The notes beneath the pieces are model-generated. The model did not search any database and was not told the origin of the DNA. It saw nothing but the letters and a program-made list of their open reading frames with translations. A DNA stretch of 64,000 nucleotides from Diphasiastrum complanatum. Taxonomy: Eukaryota; Streptophyta; Lycopodiopsida; Lycopodiales; Lycopodiaceae. The DNA is taken from the NCBI GenBank assembly GCA_029204225.1, contig CM055096.1, positions 29,630,995 to 29,694,994 on the forward strand. Direction: 5' to 3'. Both the position numbers and the translations under genes were made by a program. Positions 39,041 to 50,821 of this stretch are shown piece by piece. Numbering within the stretch: position 1 is the stretch's first letter; each line of letters begins with the position of its first letter.

Positions 39041-39805
39041 CAATCCCAATAACATTCAAATCTAACAATTATCAAATACAACAAAATCATGAGAGATGTG
39101 TACAAATTAAGGAGATAAAGAGTGATGGCATCAAAGGCAAACACACCTTGCCTTTCATGCAACAGAAAGAGCTATCTCTTTCTAGTTTCCATCGCAGGGC
39201 TGAACAACGACTACACAAACTCCATCCATGTTCGACGCTATGCACGTTTGAAAACAAACTTGTAGTCGAACATGTTGCCTCCTCAACAACACGAATAACA
39301 AGTGCAAGTGATAATGCCCTTCGCACAAGTTTCATTTTCTATGCAACCTCCTCCTCCTTGTAGACCGAGTCTCACCCTCTGGAGTAATGTACGAATGATT
39401 GTTCCGCACACACACTCGGGGGTGTCCATGCTCTATTCTACATAAAATTTTTGCTTCTTCAAAAATAAATACCTGTGGAATTGAAACACAAATTATTAGA
39501 TTTGTTGTGATTTTTTTTGCAAATAACAAAACAATTGTTGACTGTAGCTAAAAAATAGAAAAACATATAATTAAAGAAATTTCAACATAGTATGGGTTTG
39601 AGACTTATAAATGCATTTAGAGTCAAAGGATTACCAAAAGAAAGCAATACATAGTGTCAAATCGAATTCCTAAACCGTATGGTTGTACCCTATTCCGGAA
39701 TGTCACCAAATATTCCCTCCTTGTAGCGTATAGATCTTTGTCTTGGTAAGTTGAGATAGAAATCGACAGATGAATCACATTGCCGTAATAAAAAAGTATC
39801 CCCAT
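39041..39805. other. Spacer between two RT-family fragments
   Basis: No domain recognised; the open frames on both strands around 39087-39363 are mutual shadows. Confidence 0.4.
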
Positions 39806-40860
39806 TTAGGACGGTCCTGCATCTTTCATAATGAAAGGATACATCATAACAAGAGCACCTGTTAGGAATTTGGCAAGTCTAGAAAAACAGCAATCATGTG
39901 TGTTCGTGATCCATCTGAAAGTCTCTTTGTGTGCTTTGTATGTGCATAGCAAGTAAGGTAATTCCCTAGAATATATAAAGTCATCAGGTAGTAGGTCAGA
40001 CATAGACGTGTAAACGTATTCCAAAGAACTTGAGACCAAATTATTTGTATGTTCAGAAAAAGGTGTGAAATTCGGGCTATCAAATCTTTCCATAGCAAGC
40101 TTACGTACAAGACATATGCATATAAAGCAAGGATTATGTTGAGCCTTGTCGATTCCATTGACATATAGATGCTTAGTAATCCATTTTTATTTGTTACAGG
40201 CATTTTCTTTTTTATGCAGTGGGACAGTGTTCCCTTGAAGCCATTTCTTGTACTTTAAAAAATAAAGGGCACTTTCTCTACAAAAACTAGCATGCCTATC
40301 AATATCTGTACTTGGATACATAGGTAAACGTTTCACGAGTTTTGGCCACCCATCTTGTAATTCAAAAGCAATCTCTTGGATATTAGTATATGTTGTAATA
40401 CGATATGATTAAGTCCTATTTTTAAGGTGCATTTAAGGACCTTCATTCTGATTATGCTGCAATCCGTAGTCAAACCATGATCAAACTTTGTTGGTATAAA
40501 GCCTTTAAAATGTTTCAAAGTAGTACATGAACAAGCTTGTAGTAGTATTAATTTGAAAGTTGCAAAAGACATCATAAGGAAAATACCAATCCATTTTAAC
40601 ATTCGACATGTATGACCAACCAAAAACAATTATACTGTAGAAGGACTCGTGTATAAAGCCGAATAATTGTAATAAAAAAAAAGTGTGAGCATAAAATTGT
40701 TTCACATGAATGGTCTCAAACATCCTATTGCGGTAAAGTAAATGTAGAAAGAGAGTTCCCTTGGTATTATGCATAATGAGCTGCAAGCGATCCATCGTAT
40801 TCCTGATCACTTCCCTCTTGTCCAAAACTTCTCCGTCCTGCACCTATATCAAACCCTATA
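39806..40860 (-). mobile_element. Second copy of the Penelope-like RT element, minus strand
   Basis: Reads leftward. LLYRNRMFETIHVKQFYAHT and VFGWSYMSNVKMDWYFPYDV correspond to LRYYNRCFESLNVKQLYFET and VFGWSYFLHLKQEWYKPFHV of the long copy. HFKGFIPTKFDHG matches its GFINEMFGHV. At 40093-39806, LPYLLCTYKAHKETFRWITN followed by THDCCFSRLAKFLTGAL matches its LLCTFKAHKNTFRWITNAHD block, an RT finger/palm segment. The DIxKCYxxIP box is not reached. Frames change several times, so it is a pseudogene copy. The unit is cut near 40.86 kb. Confidence 0.8.
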
Positions 40861-41089
40861 AAAATTCAGCTTCTTAATCGGCAAATCTTTCTTTGTTCTC
40901 GCACATCTTTGCCTCTGTAACCTATAAATTTCCTTCTTTGACCACCACCTTGACCTGATATGATAGAGCTTGGGTTGTTGAGGTTAAAAATGCCTGTCTT
41001 TTTATTGGAGTTTTGAAAGAATTTGTCTTGCAAAGTGGAAAAGCTAGGTCTTTTAAACAGCCGTTCGATATCTCTAATGTTTTCAGCAT

Positions 41090-44000
41090 TGCCTAGACTT
41101 GCAAGGAGTTTGGCAGAATGATTAGTAGCAAATTCACACGAAAGCGAAAGCTTCGACTGATGCTGTTGTGCAGAGAATTGACGTTATTGAAGGAAAATTG
41201 GTGAAGACAGAAGATCAGTCTTGGCCAAGTGACATGGAGAAGATTTTCAAAGTCACAATGAGAAACAAAGGCTCCTCGAAACCCAAACATAAATCTTCAA
41301 AGAAGCGCAGAAAATCCTCGAAGAAGAAATCTTCTAGCAATCAATGAACAAATCTACGACTAAAGAAGATCTTAAAGATGACCCCGACTATGACCACGAT
41401 GCTGCAAAGTTATTTGCAAAAGATATCTTAGCAAAAGCAAAGGAAATTATCAACACTGAACTTCAATCAGTTGCTGCAAAGAAGGTGGTCACTTTCGAGG
41501 AAGGAGACGAAGACATCGCGAAGACTTAATTGTCTAGTGTTGCTATTGACAAGCCAATCTCAAAATCGAAGACGAAGGACTATGACATCGTGACTGATAC
41601 TGGATCTCTTCATCCGAACATCACTTTTGAACAGCATTTGGCAGATAACACTTATTACAGAAAGCAACTGAAAGGCCTTTCTGCCCCTAAAAAGAAAAAA
41701 AAAAAGTTTCTTTGCTAGATGCTGATATTTTGTCTATTGATTTAGGTGATCTCGGTGCACTTGAAATTGATGTTACCATTGTAGGATGTCTGATCGAAAA
41801 AGTGCCAATTGATTCTGGTTCCAGCGTAAATATAATAATAGAAGACACAGCTCATGCTTTGGGGCTAACTGACATTCAACCGACACAGTGAAACATGAAG
41901 TTAACTGATTCGACGCAACGAAAACCTGTTGGAGAACTGAAGGATGTCACTGTTTACATTCAAGCCAAGCCTTTCACAATGAATTTCATTGTTATCAAAC
42001 CACTCGGTTTGTCATCTTATTCTGTGCTAATTGGACGGCCCTGGCTTTATCAATCAAATGCAAGTGTTCATTGGAAATCCAGAGAGCTAAGATTTCAGAC
42101 TGGTGAGACCAATAATCGAGGTAAGCCAGCAGAGCAAATAATCACCTGGAGTCGTGACAAATATGAAGGTAAAACTCCTTCGTCTGACACCAGTTTTACC
42201 TCAGAAGAATCTTCTAATGCCTGAAATATTTTTTCCAATGCATCTGACATCGAAGTGCAGTACTTTGAATGTTATGAGAATGCTGACGAAGAAGAATTTT
42301 TTGATGCTTGCAATGCTGAAGCGAATGTTTCGATTGAAAAAATTGAAGTTGCAGACACGAACTCGAAAGAGTTTGATGATTCAAGTGATGAATCTGAACA
42401 CGAATTTGGTAACAAGAACCAGGCTGACGACAAGAATACATCAATGGAGTCAACCATGCGCGAAATTCATGGCCATACCAAGGCCAGTGTGACAGAAGGT
42501 ATCATATTACCAGATTCTACTGAACTAATTGAACTTGCACCTGACAGATTTGTGCATGTTTCAAAGTCACTTGGAGAATCGGAGTTGGAGGAATTCACTG
42601 AATTATTAAAGGAGTATGAAGATGTTTTTGTCTGGTTGCTTGACGATTTGACAAGTATACCTGCAGAATTCGGAGAGCACTATATTGATCTTAAGGAAGA
42701 TGTTGTACCTGTACGACAGAGACAGTATTGTCTCAATCCCAAGTACTCCCTCATGGTTAAGGATGAACTCAACAAGCACCTTAAGGAAGGTATTATCTAT
42801 CTCGTCTTAAGCAGTAACTGGGTTTCACCCATTGTTGTCGTCCCAAAGAAGAAGACTGGCAAAATATGAATATGTCAGGAATTTCACAAACTCAATGCTG
42901 CCACAAGGAAAGACCATCATTCTCTGCCTTTCACTGATTCCATCTTTGATAAGGTTGCTGGTCAAGAGCGTTTCAGTTTCTGTGACGGATTTTCTGGTTA
43001 TAATTAGGTTGGAGAGCGAAAGGAGGATCGTTCGAAGACCACATTCACTACGGATTGGGGCACTTATGCCTACAACAAAATGCCCTTTGGTCTTTGTAAC
43101 GCACCAGCTAGTTTCTAGTGAATCATGATGTTAATTTTTGCTGCCTTCCTAAGAACCTTTCTGGAAATATTTACTGATGATTTCTGTGTATATAGTGATA
43201 TCAAGACACACCTGCAGAAGCTGAAATTAACAGTGCAATGGTTTCAAGATACTTGTTTATCCCTTCATCCAGAGAAATGCTTTTACGGTATGAAAGAAGG
43301 AATATTACTCGGACACAGGATATCTAACAGAGGAATAGAAGTTGACAAAGATAAAGTTGAGCTTATAAAGAATCTTTAGATACCAACCAATTTACGTGAA
43401 CTAAGAGCTTTCTTAGGACATGTCGGCTATTATCGGAGATTTATACAAAATCATGCTTCTATTGTTGCCTCCCTTACACATCTACTGAAGAAACAAGTGG
43501 AATACTTGTGGACGAATGAACAGTAGAAAGCATTTGAAGAACTTAAGCAAAGGTTGATCAATTCTCCTATTCTAAGACCACCTAACTGGGCTATTTTATT
43601 TCATAGTTATGTTAATGTTTCTGCATTTGCTATTGGCATCTGTCTGAGCCAGAAGGACGACCAGAAGAAGGATCATCCCATTTACTATGCGAGTCGACAG
43701 CGCAGTACCTCAGAGAAGAATTATTCGACAACAAAAAGGGAAGCACTTGGCATGATTTTCACTGTTAAGAAATTTCGACATTATTTGCTAGGATATGTAT
43801 TTATTTTTCATGTTGATCACTATGCTCTTAAGTATCTTGTAAATAAACCAGATCTATCCGGACGAATTGCTCGATGGGTTCTACTTTTGCAGGAATTCAC
43901 TTATCAAGTAGAACTTCACCAAGGAAAGTATCATACAAATGCTGATTATCTATCGCAACTCAGCATGGGAAAAATTGAAAAACCAATTAATGATGATTTT

Positions 44001-44155
44001 CCAGAAAAACATCCATTTGAAATTTCATCCACAAATTTGTTATATTCTGATATCATTACTTATCTCAAGGATCAGATATATCAGGATGCTTATGATTTGG
44101 AGCAAAAGATAGCTTTTCAATATAAGGTAGCCAAATTCATAAACTAGAGCAGCAT
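41090..44155 (+). mobile_element. Ty3/gypsy protease-RT-RNase H unit, decayed
   Basis: Order on the plus strand: a Lys/Ser-rich Gag tail (41200-41345); aspartic protease near 41800 (PIDSGSSVNIII, later YSVLIGRPWLYQSNASVHW); RT start at 42500-42870 (NPKYSLMVKDELNKHLKEG, then SSNWVSPIVVVPKK); RT core in three frames (FCDGFSGYN, then YNKMPFGLCNAPASF, then EIFTDDFCVYSD, so the Y/F-x-D-D box is F-T-D-D); thumb (LRELRAFLGHVGYYRRFI); and RNase H (YYASRQRSTSEKNYSTTKRE, then FHVDHYALKYLVN and RIARW). At least five stops or frame changes. No integrase or LTR was found, so the unit is truncated at both ends. Confidence 0.9.
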
Positions 44156-44239
44156 TTATATATCAATGTATATTTTTCTATGAAGTCTATACATGTATTT
44201 TTGTTCTATGCTATCTATATTTTTTCTGATCTTAATTTA

Positions 44240-45367
44240 GTACAACTACATCATCCTTTGCACCATCATCAATAACGGGAGGCTGAAGCCTTGCCCTAGC
44301 CAGTATACTCAGGATAATTTCTTGTCTAAATCTATACACCTAGCTTGATGTGTACTCAGGAAGTGTAAACTGCAAAATAGAACATTCATGTATTAGTAAT
44401 GGCCAATAACATCACCAGAATAGAAAACTAATCATGATTTCAAAATAAGAATAAATAGAATTTATTAGCTTAGAAATATCAACATCTTGTTGAAGGTTGA
44501 ACCACTCGAAAAACAACTTGGCATTGTACAATGTGTACCACCCACAACTGAATGAATCATTTTGCTGGGGTGACTGCAAAATAATTCATGAAATAGAATG
44601 AATTAGATTGAAAATATTTCATCAGAATACTGATTTCAAAATGCCATTAAGAAAGACAGAGTTTACCTCCAAGCTGACGATCTGCCAGTCCACGGAATGG
44701 GGAACGTCTGTAGAAATAGATTTACTTAGATATGGAATGTATATATCTACATCCTTATGTGTATTTCTCACCGAATTCATCTTGACACAAACACATTTAA
44801 TAATATTATTTACAGTTCTCTTAATAGAGATCAGGTTTAAACTCCAGTGGTCATTGCAAAATAAGATTGAAATTTCTTTAGTTGCAACTATTTTCATTGA
44901 CAATGTCAATGTTAATGCATAAGACAGCAAGAAGCATTTGATATAACCTACTTCGTATGATAAGGTATGAGTAGATACTTTGTTGCTGGTGTGAATTCAC
45001 TTGTCAGACACTGTGACAATGTGTCATTGTTCTCCTTGAAGGCCTGAAGCAGAAAGTTACTCTGCACCAGCAACTCATTTGATGAATCTCTTGCAATGTC
45101 ATATTGCAAGAGTGTAAGCCCAGACTCTATCACAGGATCACTGATAGAAGCCCGTCTGTCTTTGAGATCCAGACAATCTAGAACTCTAAAATTAATACTA
45201 AAATCAAGTTCATCTAGTCTAAAACAAAAAGGAGTACCAATTGTATCTATAGCATCCGATATGTCTTTATCAAATTTAAGATAATCATCCAAATCTATAT
45301 ATGTATAAAAATTGGGAGGAGGAGGAGGTGGATGTGTAGTATCTATAACAATTATAGGAGTACTCAC
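44240..45367 (-). CDS. Ulp1-like (C48) cysteine protease, split gene or pseudogene
   Basis: Three readable minus-strand pieces. 45367-44948 starts MSTPIIVIDTTHPPPPPPNF and ends KYLLIPYHTK. 44930-44667 contains SILFCNDHWSLNLISI and DVPHSVDWQIVSLE. After a GT/AG intron (44666-44574) the frame continues SPQQNDSFSCGWYTLYNAKL from 44573. The spacing and words H-W-S-L ... Q-Q-N-D-x-x-S-C-G match the catalytic His, oxyanion Gln and nucleophile Cys of SUMO-protease-type (Ulp1/C48) enzymes. The middle Asp is not evident; CVCVKMNS stands where an Asp is expected. The join between the first two pieces is in another frame and unresolved. A last exon may start at about 44373. The gene faces away from the RT element at 46.1 kb. 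Confidence 0.62.
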
Positions 45368-46113
45368 AGAGGACCGCTATGTACGGACAAAATGTACGGT
45401 ATATCGGACCTGTGCGAGGTGAATATCAGAGAGAATGATTAGCTTTGAGGAAAGACGCACAAGTGCGATATGGAGTGACATGTAGGCAGCGTATCGGACT
45501 TGTGCGCATGGAAGGCAGTAGGAGGAATTTCGATTGTGAAGGGCGCGCACAAATGCGATATGTGGAGTGAAAAAAAATCATCAAAATTTGTGATTTTATA
45601 TCAGGGTTTGCACGTGCGAAAAAACGTCCTGTCATACGTGTGGGTGTTGTACGGACAAATTCGAGAGCGACACGTGTCACCCTATCACATTATACATGTG
45701 GGATTTGTACGATTGAATGCGAGAGCGACACGTGTTTTTGAGCAATCGAATGAACACGCGACATGTGTCCAGGTGTCATTTTATACGTGTGCAGGTGTCA
45801 TCTCACATGTGCCTGCGCTTGTTGTCCAATTGAAAGTAGACACGTGTCCTAAGTACGGTGACCACACGTGCAAAAATTTAGTATAAATGGCATGAAAACC
45901 GATTAATTTTTTACCTTTTCACTTCTCGAAATTCATGACATATCGCTTTTGTGCGCGCTCATTGCTGTCCGTTTGCTTGCAACTATACCTACTCATGCAC
46001 AAGTGCAATATTCTGTATATGCCTGCCGTACATATCCATCTTCTGCGCCTTTTTGATAGTTAGTTTTGGTTCAGTTCTCCCGTGCGCACAAGTGCGATAT
46101 TCACGTTACTGCC
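45368..46113. promoter_or_regulatory. Divergent spacer rich in repeated short motifs
   Basis: Between the Ulp1-like gene (minus) and the RT element (plus). GCGCACAAGTGCGATAT or a variant, in either orientation, occurs near 45408, 45459, 45490, 45546, 45948, 45999 and 46083. CACGTGT/ACATGTG words occur near 45670, 45730, 45765, 45785, 45810, 45841 and 45865. A TATA box (TATAAAT, 45882-45888) lies about 230 bp ahead of the ATG at 46114. The layout suggests a bidirectional promoter. Confidence 0.5.
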
Positions 46114-49100
46114 ATGGCCTCTTCCTCATCATCCTCACGAGAATCAGGCTTGAGTTCATTTCTGAGTGAATTTGGGATTACTGAAAACCTAGACTACTTC
46201 CATAGTCTATTCAGGCCATATCTACATGTTTTCAGGACTGCACAACCAAATTCTAACGTATTTTATGAACATTATGTCAGATTCAGAGATATACTTAGCA
46301 AGCTTGTTTTCTCCATAGATCCACTCTAGTACATGCATTATACTGATCTTGTTCATTTCTTCCCAGCTCTTAGACATAGACTGGATAGAATGTTCACCAA
46401 ATTGTTTGATCTTTTCAAAAGTAGTTCAATGTGTCCGTATTGCAACAAGAAATGTCGATTGGTTGAATATCATAGTGGTTTCGTACTTTTTCTGCTAGTT
46501 CAGATCCCAGATGATGATGAAGTTCCCGTTGCTGACCTCCCTTTTGCACCCTCCTCTGTTCAGTCAGCCATTAAGAATATCAGTCACTTTCTTATCGACA
46601 CTCCTGATAAAGAAAGTGACTTCATTGATGTAAATACTGATGTTCTCCGGGATTCTTTCATTGGCCAAAATACATCTGATGATGAATCCAAATCTATGGA
46701 GGATTCGAAATGTCTTTTCAATTTGCATGTATATTATATTAATGATGATGTATATTTTACTACCGCTGATTTATGTAGATTTTTTGACTATCGTGAGGAC
46801 GAGGTTCTATGTTTATTATCCGGCACAATTTCTGAATTCTTCGACTTTGTAGATTTTGAGACAAATGACCTTGTTGCTGGTATTGATTTTGATGATGAGG
46901 AGGGTCTTATGACCGGTGAAGAATTCCTGAATAAGACTTTATCAAATATAGCTGAGGATGGGTGAGGCAGACCATCCGATGAAGAATTTACGGCATTTCA
47001 ATCTCAGATGGGCTTCCCTCGTCCATCATTAATGCACTTTACTAATGATTCCACTTCAGTACGTGGTCATTATATTGATCATCCTGATCTGGTTGTTGTT
47101 GCTGATGAAGAATGTGTAAGTGTTTAATCTTTATGCATTTGAATGTTTTCAATCACTGAATGTGTTTTTGCTAACATATTTCCTATTGTAGGATGCTCTC
47201 ATAATAGATGATTTTGCTGCGAGATGAGGTGGTTTCAGACTACACGCATCCTCGTTCTAGGGGGACAGTGGACTGGGCCATTATCTTAGACATTTCCTAA
47301 AAAATGAGATCTGTATTGCTCATTCCAAGCTGAGCCCAGTCGGGGAGAGTCTTATAATGGCAGTTAAAGCTTTATCATTTTATCTAGGAGGACATAAATT
47401 TGTTAAGACAAATAAGATCATTTTTGTCAAAAGATCTTATGTTTTGAACATTTTAGGCTTTACTGATGGGAATGTTCCTTTAAGGAGCTCCCATTATTCA
47501 TTGCATTCCACTTATATTGAGCTTAGTGGAAATAAGGATAATGCACATCTATCAAGATGTCCTTTTGAGCAAATCTGGGCTAGAACTAGAGGTCACTTTA
47601 AAACTGGCTTTATTAGAATGAGCCTACATCAAGCCAGAATTTGGAACTGGAAGAGGCCTTTCTTTAAATGCAGATGTGGTGAAAAATGTAGAAACAATTC
47701 TTCTATTGTCTGGTTTGGTCATGCTACATGGTACATAATGAATAATCTTGCCAAGTTTTTCCCTGGTGCTTCTCTACAGAATCAACTAAATGCCTTTTTC
47801 CTTTGGCTGCATAAGCCTGCTAGAGATGTTGTCAAAGCCCATCTTACCTTGCTTTATATCAGACAACATATGATTGATGCTGCCATCGAACTTTCCACTA
47901 ACCCTACTGCGAAGCTCCTTGCACATCTTGGTGACGCTGAGAATATTTGAGAGATTGAACGCCTTCTTAAAAAATCCAGCTTTTCTACCTTATAGGATAA
48001 ATACTTCCACAATACGAGTAAGAAGACATGATCCTTCAATCTGAACAATCCAAGTTCGGTCATAGCAGGCCATTCCGATTAAAGGCAATGAGGGACAAAG
48101 TAGTGGTGGAAAAGGTGATCTTTCTATCAGAAAGCTAAATTTTTACTGTGATTGATCCATGTGCAGGAAGAAATAGAAGAAATAAGAGTACTGGAGGTTC
48201 GTGCAATTTGTAGATGACGACTTGTGGTTAGAAAAGACAAAGGGAAGATGTTTTTGAACTTACGATACTACAATAGATGCTTTGAGAGTCTTAATGTCAA
48301 GCAACTTTATTTTGAGACTTTACTTCATATATTTGGTCATATTGATGACATCTTTGAACAAATTGTGTTTGGTTGGAGTTATTTTTTGCACTTGAAGCAA
48401 GAATGGTACAAGCCCTTTCATGTCTTTTCCAATTTCAATATTGATGATATTCCTCTTTGTATCTGCTCGAATACTAAACGCCTTAAAGGGTTTATCAATG
48501 AAATGTTTGGTCATGTGATTTCTATGGATACTAAAATTATTAGTAACAAGTTTTTAAGAAACTACCTGAACAAAGGACTTAATCATATCCCTCTATGACA
48601 ATCAAATATTAATGAAGTTGTTTTGGAGCTTTATCATGGTTGGTTAAATTGGCTAAGCTTTTACCTACATATCAGAACATGGATGATGACCACATTAGGG
48701 AACATGCCCTTATTTGTAACAAATTTCTTAAGAAAAACTAAATGGCTACACAGTAATAGCATGACAAGAAATGATTTGAAGAACGTTGTTGATGAACATA
48801 ACTGGATTACTACTTATCTATATGTTAATGGAGTGGATAAAGCCCAACACAACCCTTGTTTCATGTGCATAACTTGGTTAGAAATCTGGCTCTACCAAGA
48901 CTATCTAGTCATGACTTTGCCCCTTTTCCTGACGATAGTGGTAATACCATTAATAATGCTATGATGATTATTAAACATACCTTTTCAGAGACTATACCTA
49001 AGTACATGATAGGAAATGAAGAATTACATTTTTTACTTTGTACCTTCAAGGCACATAAAAACACATTTAGATGGATTACTAATGCACATGACTGCTACTT

Positions 49101-49470
49101 TTCTAAGGTGGCCACATTCCTCTCAGGAGCTCTTGGTATTCTATCACCTCTTCTCATGGAGGGTGCAGGCCTTAAGGCACATTCATACCAAAGTTACCTA
49201 AATATGGATACCAACCTATTCTGGCAGTGCAATTCATCTACTGAATTTTACCTTAATGTGCCAAGTAAAATTACGTTTATGAGATCCACTGATATCTCCA
49301 AATGCTATGAAAATATCCCTTTAAATGGCCCTGATGAGTTGAAGATTGTTATGTGCAAAATGATACTATATGCATTTAAATTTTGCAAGAATAATAATCT
49401 TGCATATAAATGGAAACCTGATAGTGGCAAATTCAAGTGGAAATGGGTAGATAAACCCAGTAATAAATGA
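46114..49470 (+). mobile_element. Penelope-like reverse-transcriptase retroelement, near full length
   Basis: From ATG 46114 (MASSSSSSRESG) one frame runs to 47115 with only two in-frame stops (46327, 46963) and includes CPYCNKKC. GTAAGT at 47116 and TTGTAG at 47191, with a CTAAC at 47171, bound a 76-bp intron that keeps phase. Then come LHQARIWNWK and FKCRCGEKCRNN (47.6 kb), VFGWSYFLHLKQEWYKPF (48.38 kb), GFINEMFGHVISMD (48.5 kb), FLLCTFKAHKNTFRWITNAH (49.05 kb) and FMRSTDISKCYENIPL (49.29 kb). The last two fit RT motif 2 and catalytic motif A (D-I-x-K-x-Y-x-x-I-P) as in Penelope-like RTs. The palm D-D motif is beyond or lost. A GIY-YIG endonuclease is not seen. Frameshifts at 47.95-48.2 and 48.6-48.85 kb make it inactive. 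Confidence 0.65.
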
Positions 49471-49506
49471 ACTTCTATGGATAAATTATTAATCTGCCAA
49501 TGGAAT

Positions 49507-49609
<103 letters not shown>

Positions 49610-49619
49610 GTCCACTCAA

Positions 49620-49890
49620 ACCTACGTGGTAGAGCCTGATTGGTTCGCCATGCAAGTATGGTATGCCTATGTGGTTTGTGGCAACCCAAAGACTGCATAA
49701 TTTGCCATGTGTTCGACCTACGTGGCTTGCCATGTGGCAGCCTGTGACAAGCAGGCCTATGAAATGCATATGGGGCCTGCTACACAAGCCTATGGTAGGC
49801 CTATGTGGCTTGCCACGTGGCAAACCCCAAGCGTTCATGGTTTGCCATGTGGCAGGCCTACATGACAGGCCACAATGAGACAACCTGCGG
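49620..49890 (+). repeat. Minisatellite of GTGGCTTGCCACGTGGCA-like units
   Basis: Variants of TACGTGGCTTGCCATGTGGC recur about six times over 270 bp, often with GGCCTATG beside them. The unit itself is an imperfect palindrome centred on CACGTG. Confidence 0.65.
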
Positions 49891-50410
49891 CCACATTCGA
49901 TCTCTAATTTGTGGGGGAGAGTTGTTTTCTTAAGGGGGCTCTTTATTTATTTTTGCAGCCACTCTCCTCCCCTCAAAAAAATAAAGAGGTCCCATCTTCG
50001 AGACTCACAAATTATTATTATTATTATCTTATTTTATTTGGGGGGGGGGGGGAGGGTGGGAGTGGGAGGAGGAAGGAGGATTTAGCCTCCCCACACATTC
50101 TTTTTTTTAGGGTGGGGGAGAGGGCTACATTCCCCCAACCTTGTCTCCCCCCCATTTTTTTGGGGGGAGGGAGGTGGGGCATAACAAAACCCCCCTTTAC
50201 ATTTTTCACTCTCTCGGCAACATGGAGGGTGCAATGTGCCGTCTCGCAGAAGAAATTGAAAATAAAAAGAATGTTGTGCCACAAACCACAGGGAGGGGAA
50301 GGATGGCTAAGTAGATCATCAATCGCCTGCTTTGAGCATCATCCACACGTCTCGACCACAAGTCACCATCCAAATCGTTGGCCGCCCGTCAACGATGAGA
50401 ATACCCACCA

Positions 50411-50413
<3 letters not shown>

Positions 50414-50452
<39 letters not shown>

Positions 50453-50497
50453 CCACGAAACCAGTTCAGTGGGGGAAGGGGGGGGGGGGGGGGGGGG
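50414..50497. repeat. (TA)n tract followed by a poly-G run
   Basis: A TA repeat of 37 bp at 50414-50450 and a G run of 20 bases at 50478-50497, which ends exactly at the start of the tandem duplication. A G-rich run also occurs at 50040-50052. Confidence 0.9.
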
Positions 50498-50772
50498 CAT
50501 GGTACCGAACCATACCTTACCACGTAACTTCTATTTTTTATTAATTTGCAAAAATTGCCCAAAAAAAGTCTAAAAATGACAAAATTAGGCCCAAAAAGGC
50601 CCAATTCCACAATTAGAAAATAATAATTTCCATTTTTAGATGTTGTTACTAGTTTTTTTTATTTTACCTTATTTTTCTTGTTTTTTTTTTTTTTCTCATT
50701 TCTTATTTTTTTTTTTTTTATAAATTTAAGGAACCTATATGAAACCAGTTTTGCATGTTCCGTATCAATTCT

Positions 50773-50821
<49 letters not shown>

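Noticed and set aside
38631-39068. 145-codon minus-strand open frame
   Set aside because: The plus strand here matches the zinc-motif part of the RT element, so the minus frame is its shadow.
42154-42492. Alternative-frame ORF within the gypsy region
   Set aside because: It is a shadow of the frame leading into the reverse transcriptase.
44707-44773. Possible extra intron in the Ulp1-like gene (GTGAGA...TTCTACAG)
   Set aside because: Splicing there would shift the frame away from the DWQIVSLE-QQND continuity, whereas reading through keeps it.
49911-50573. 220-codon open frame
   Set aside because: Made up of poly-G, poly-T and TA repeats translated as Gly and Ile-Tyr runs; not a plausible protein.
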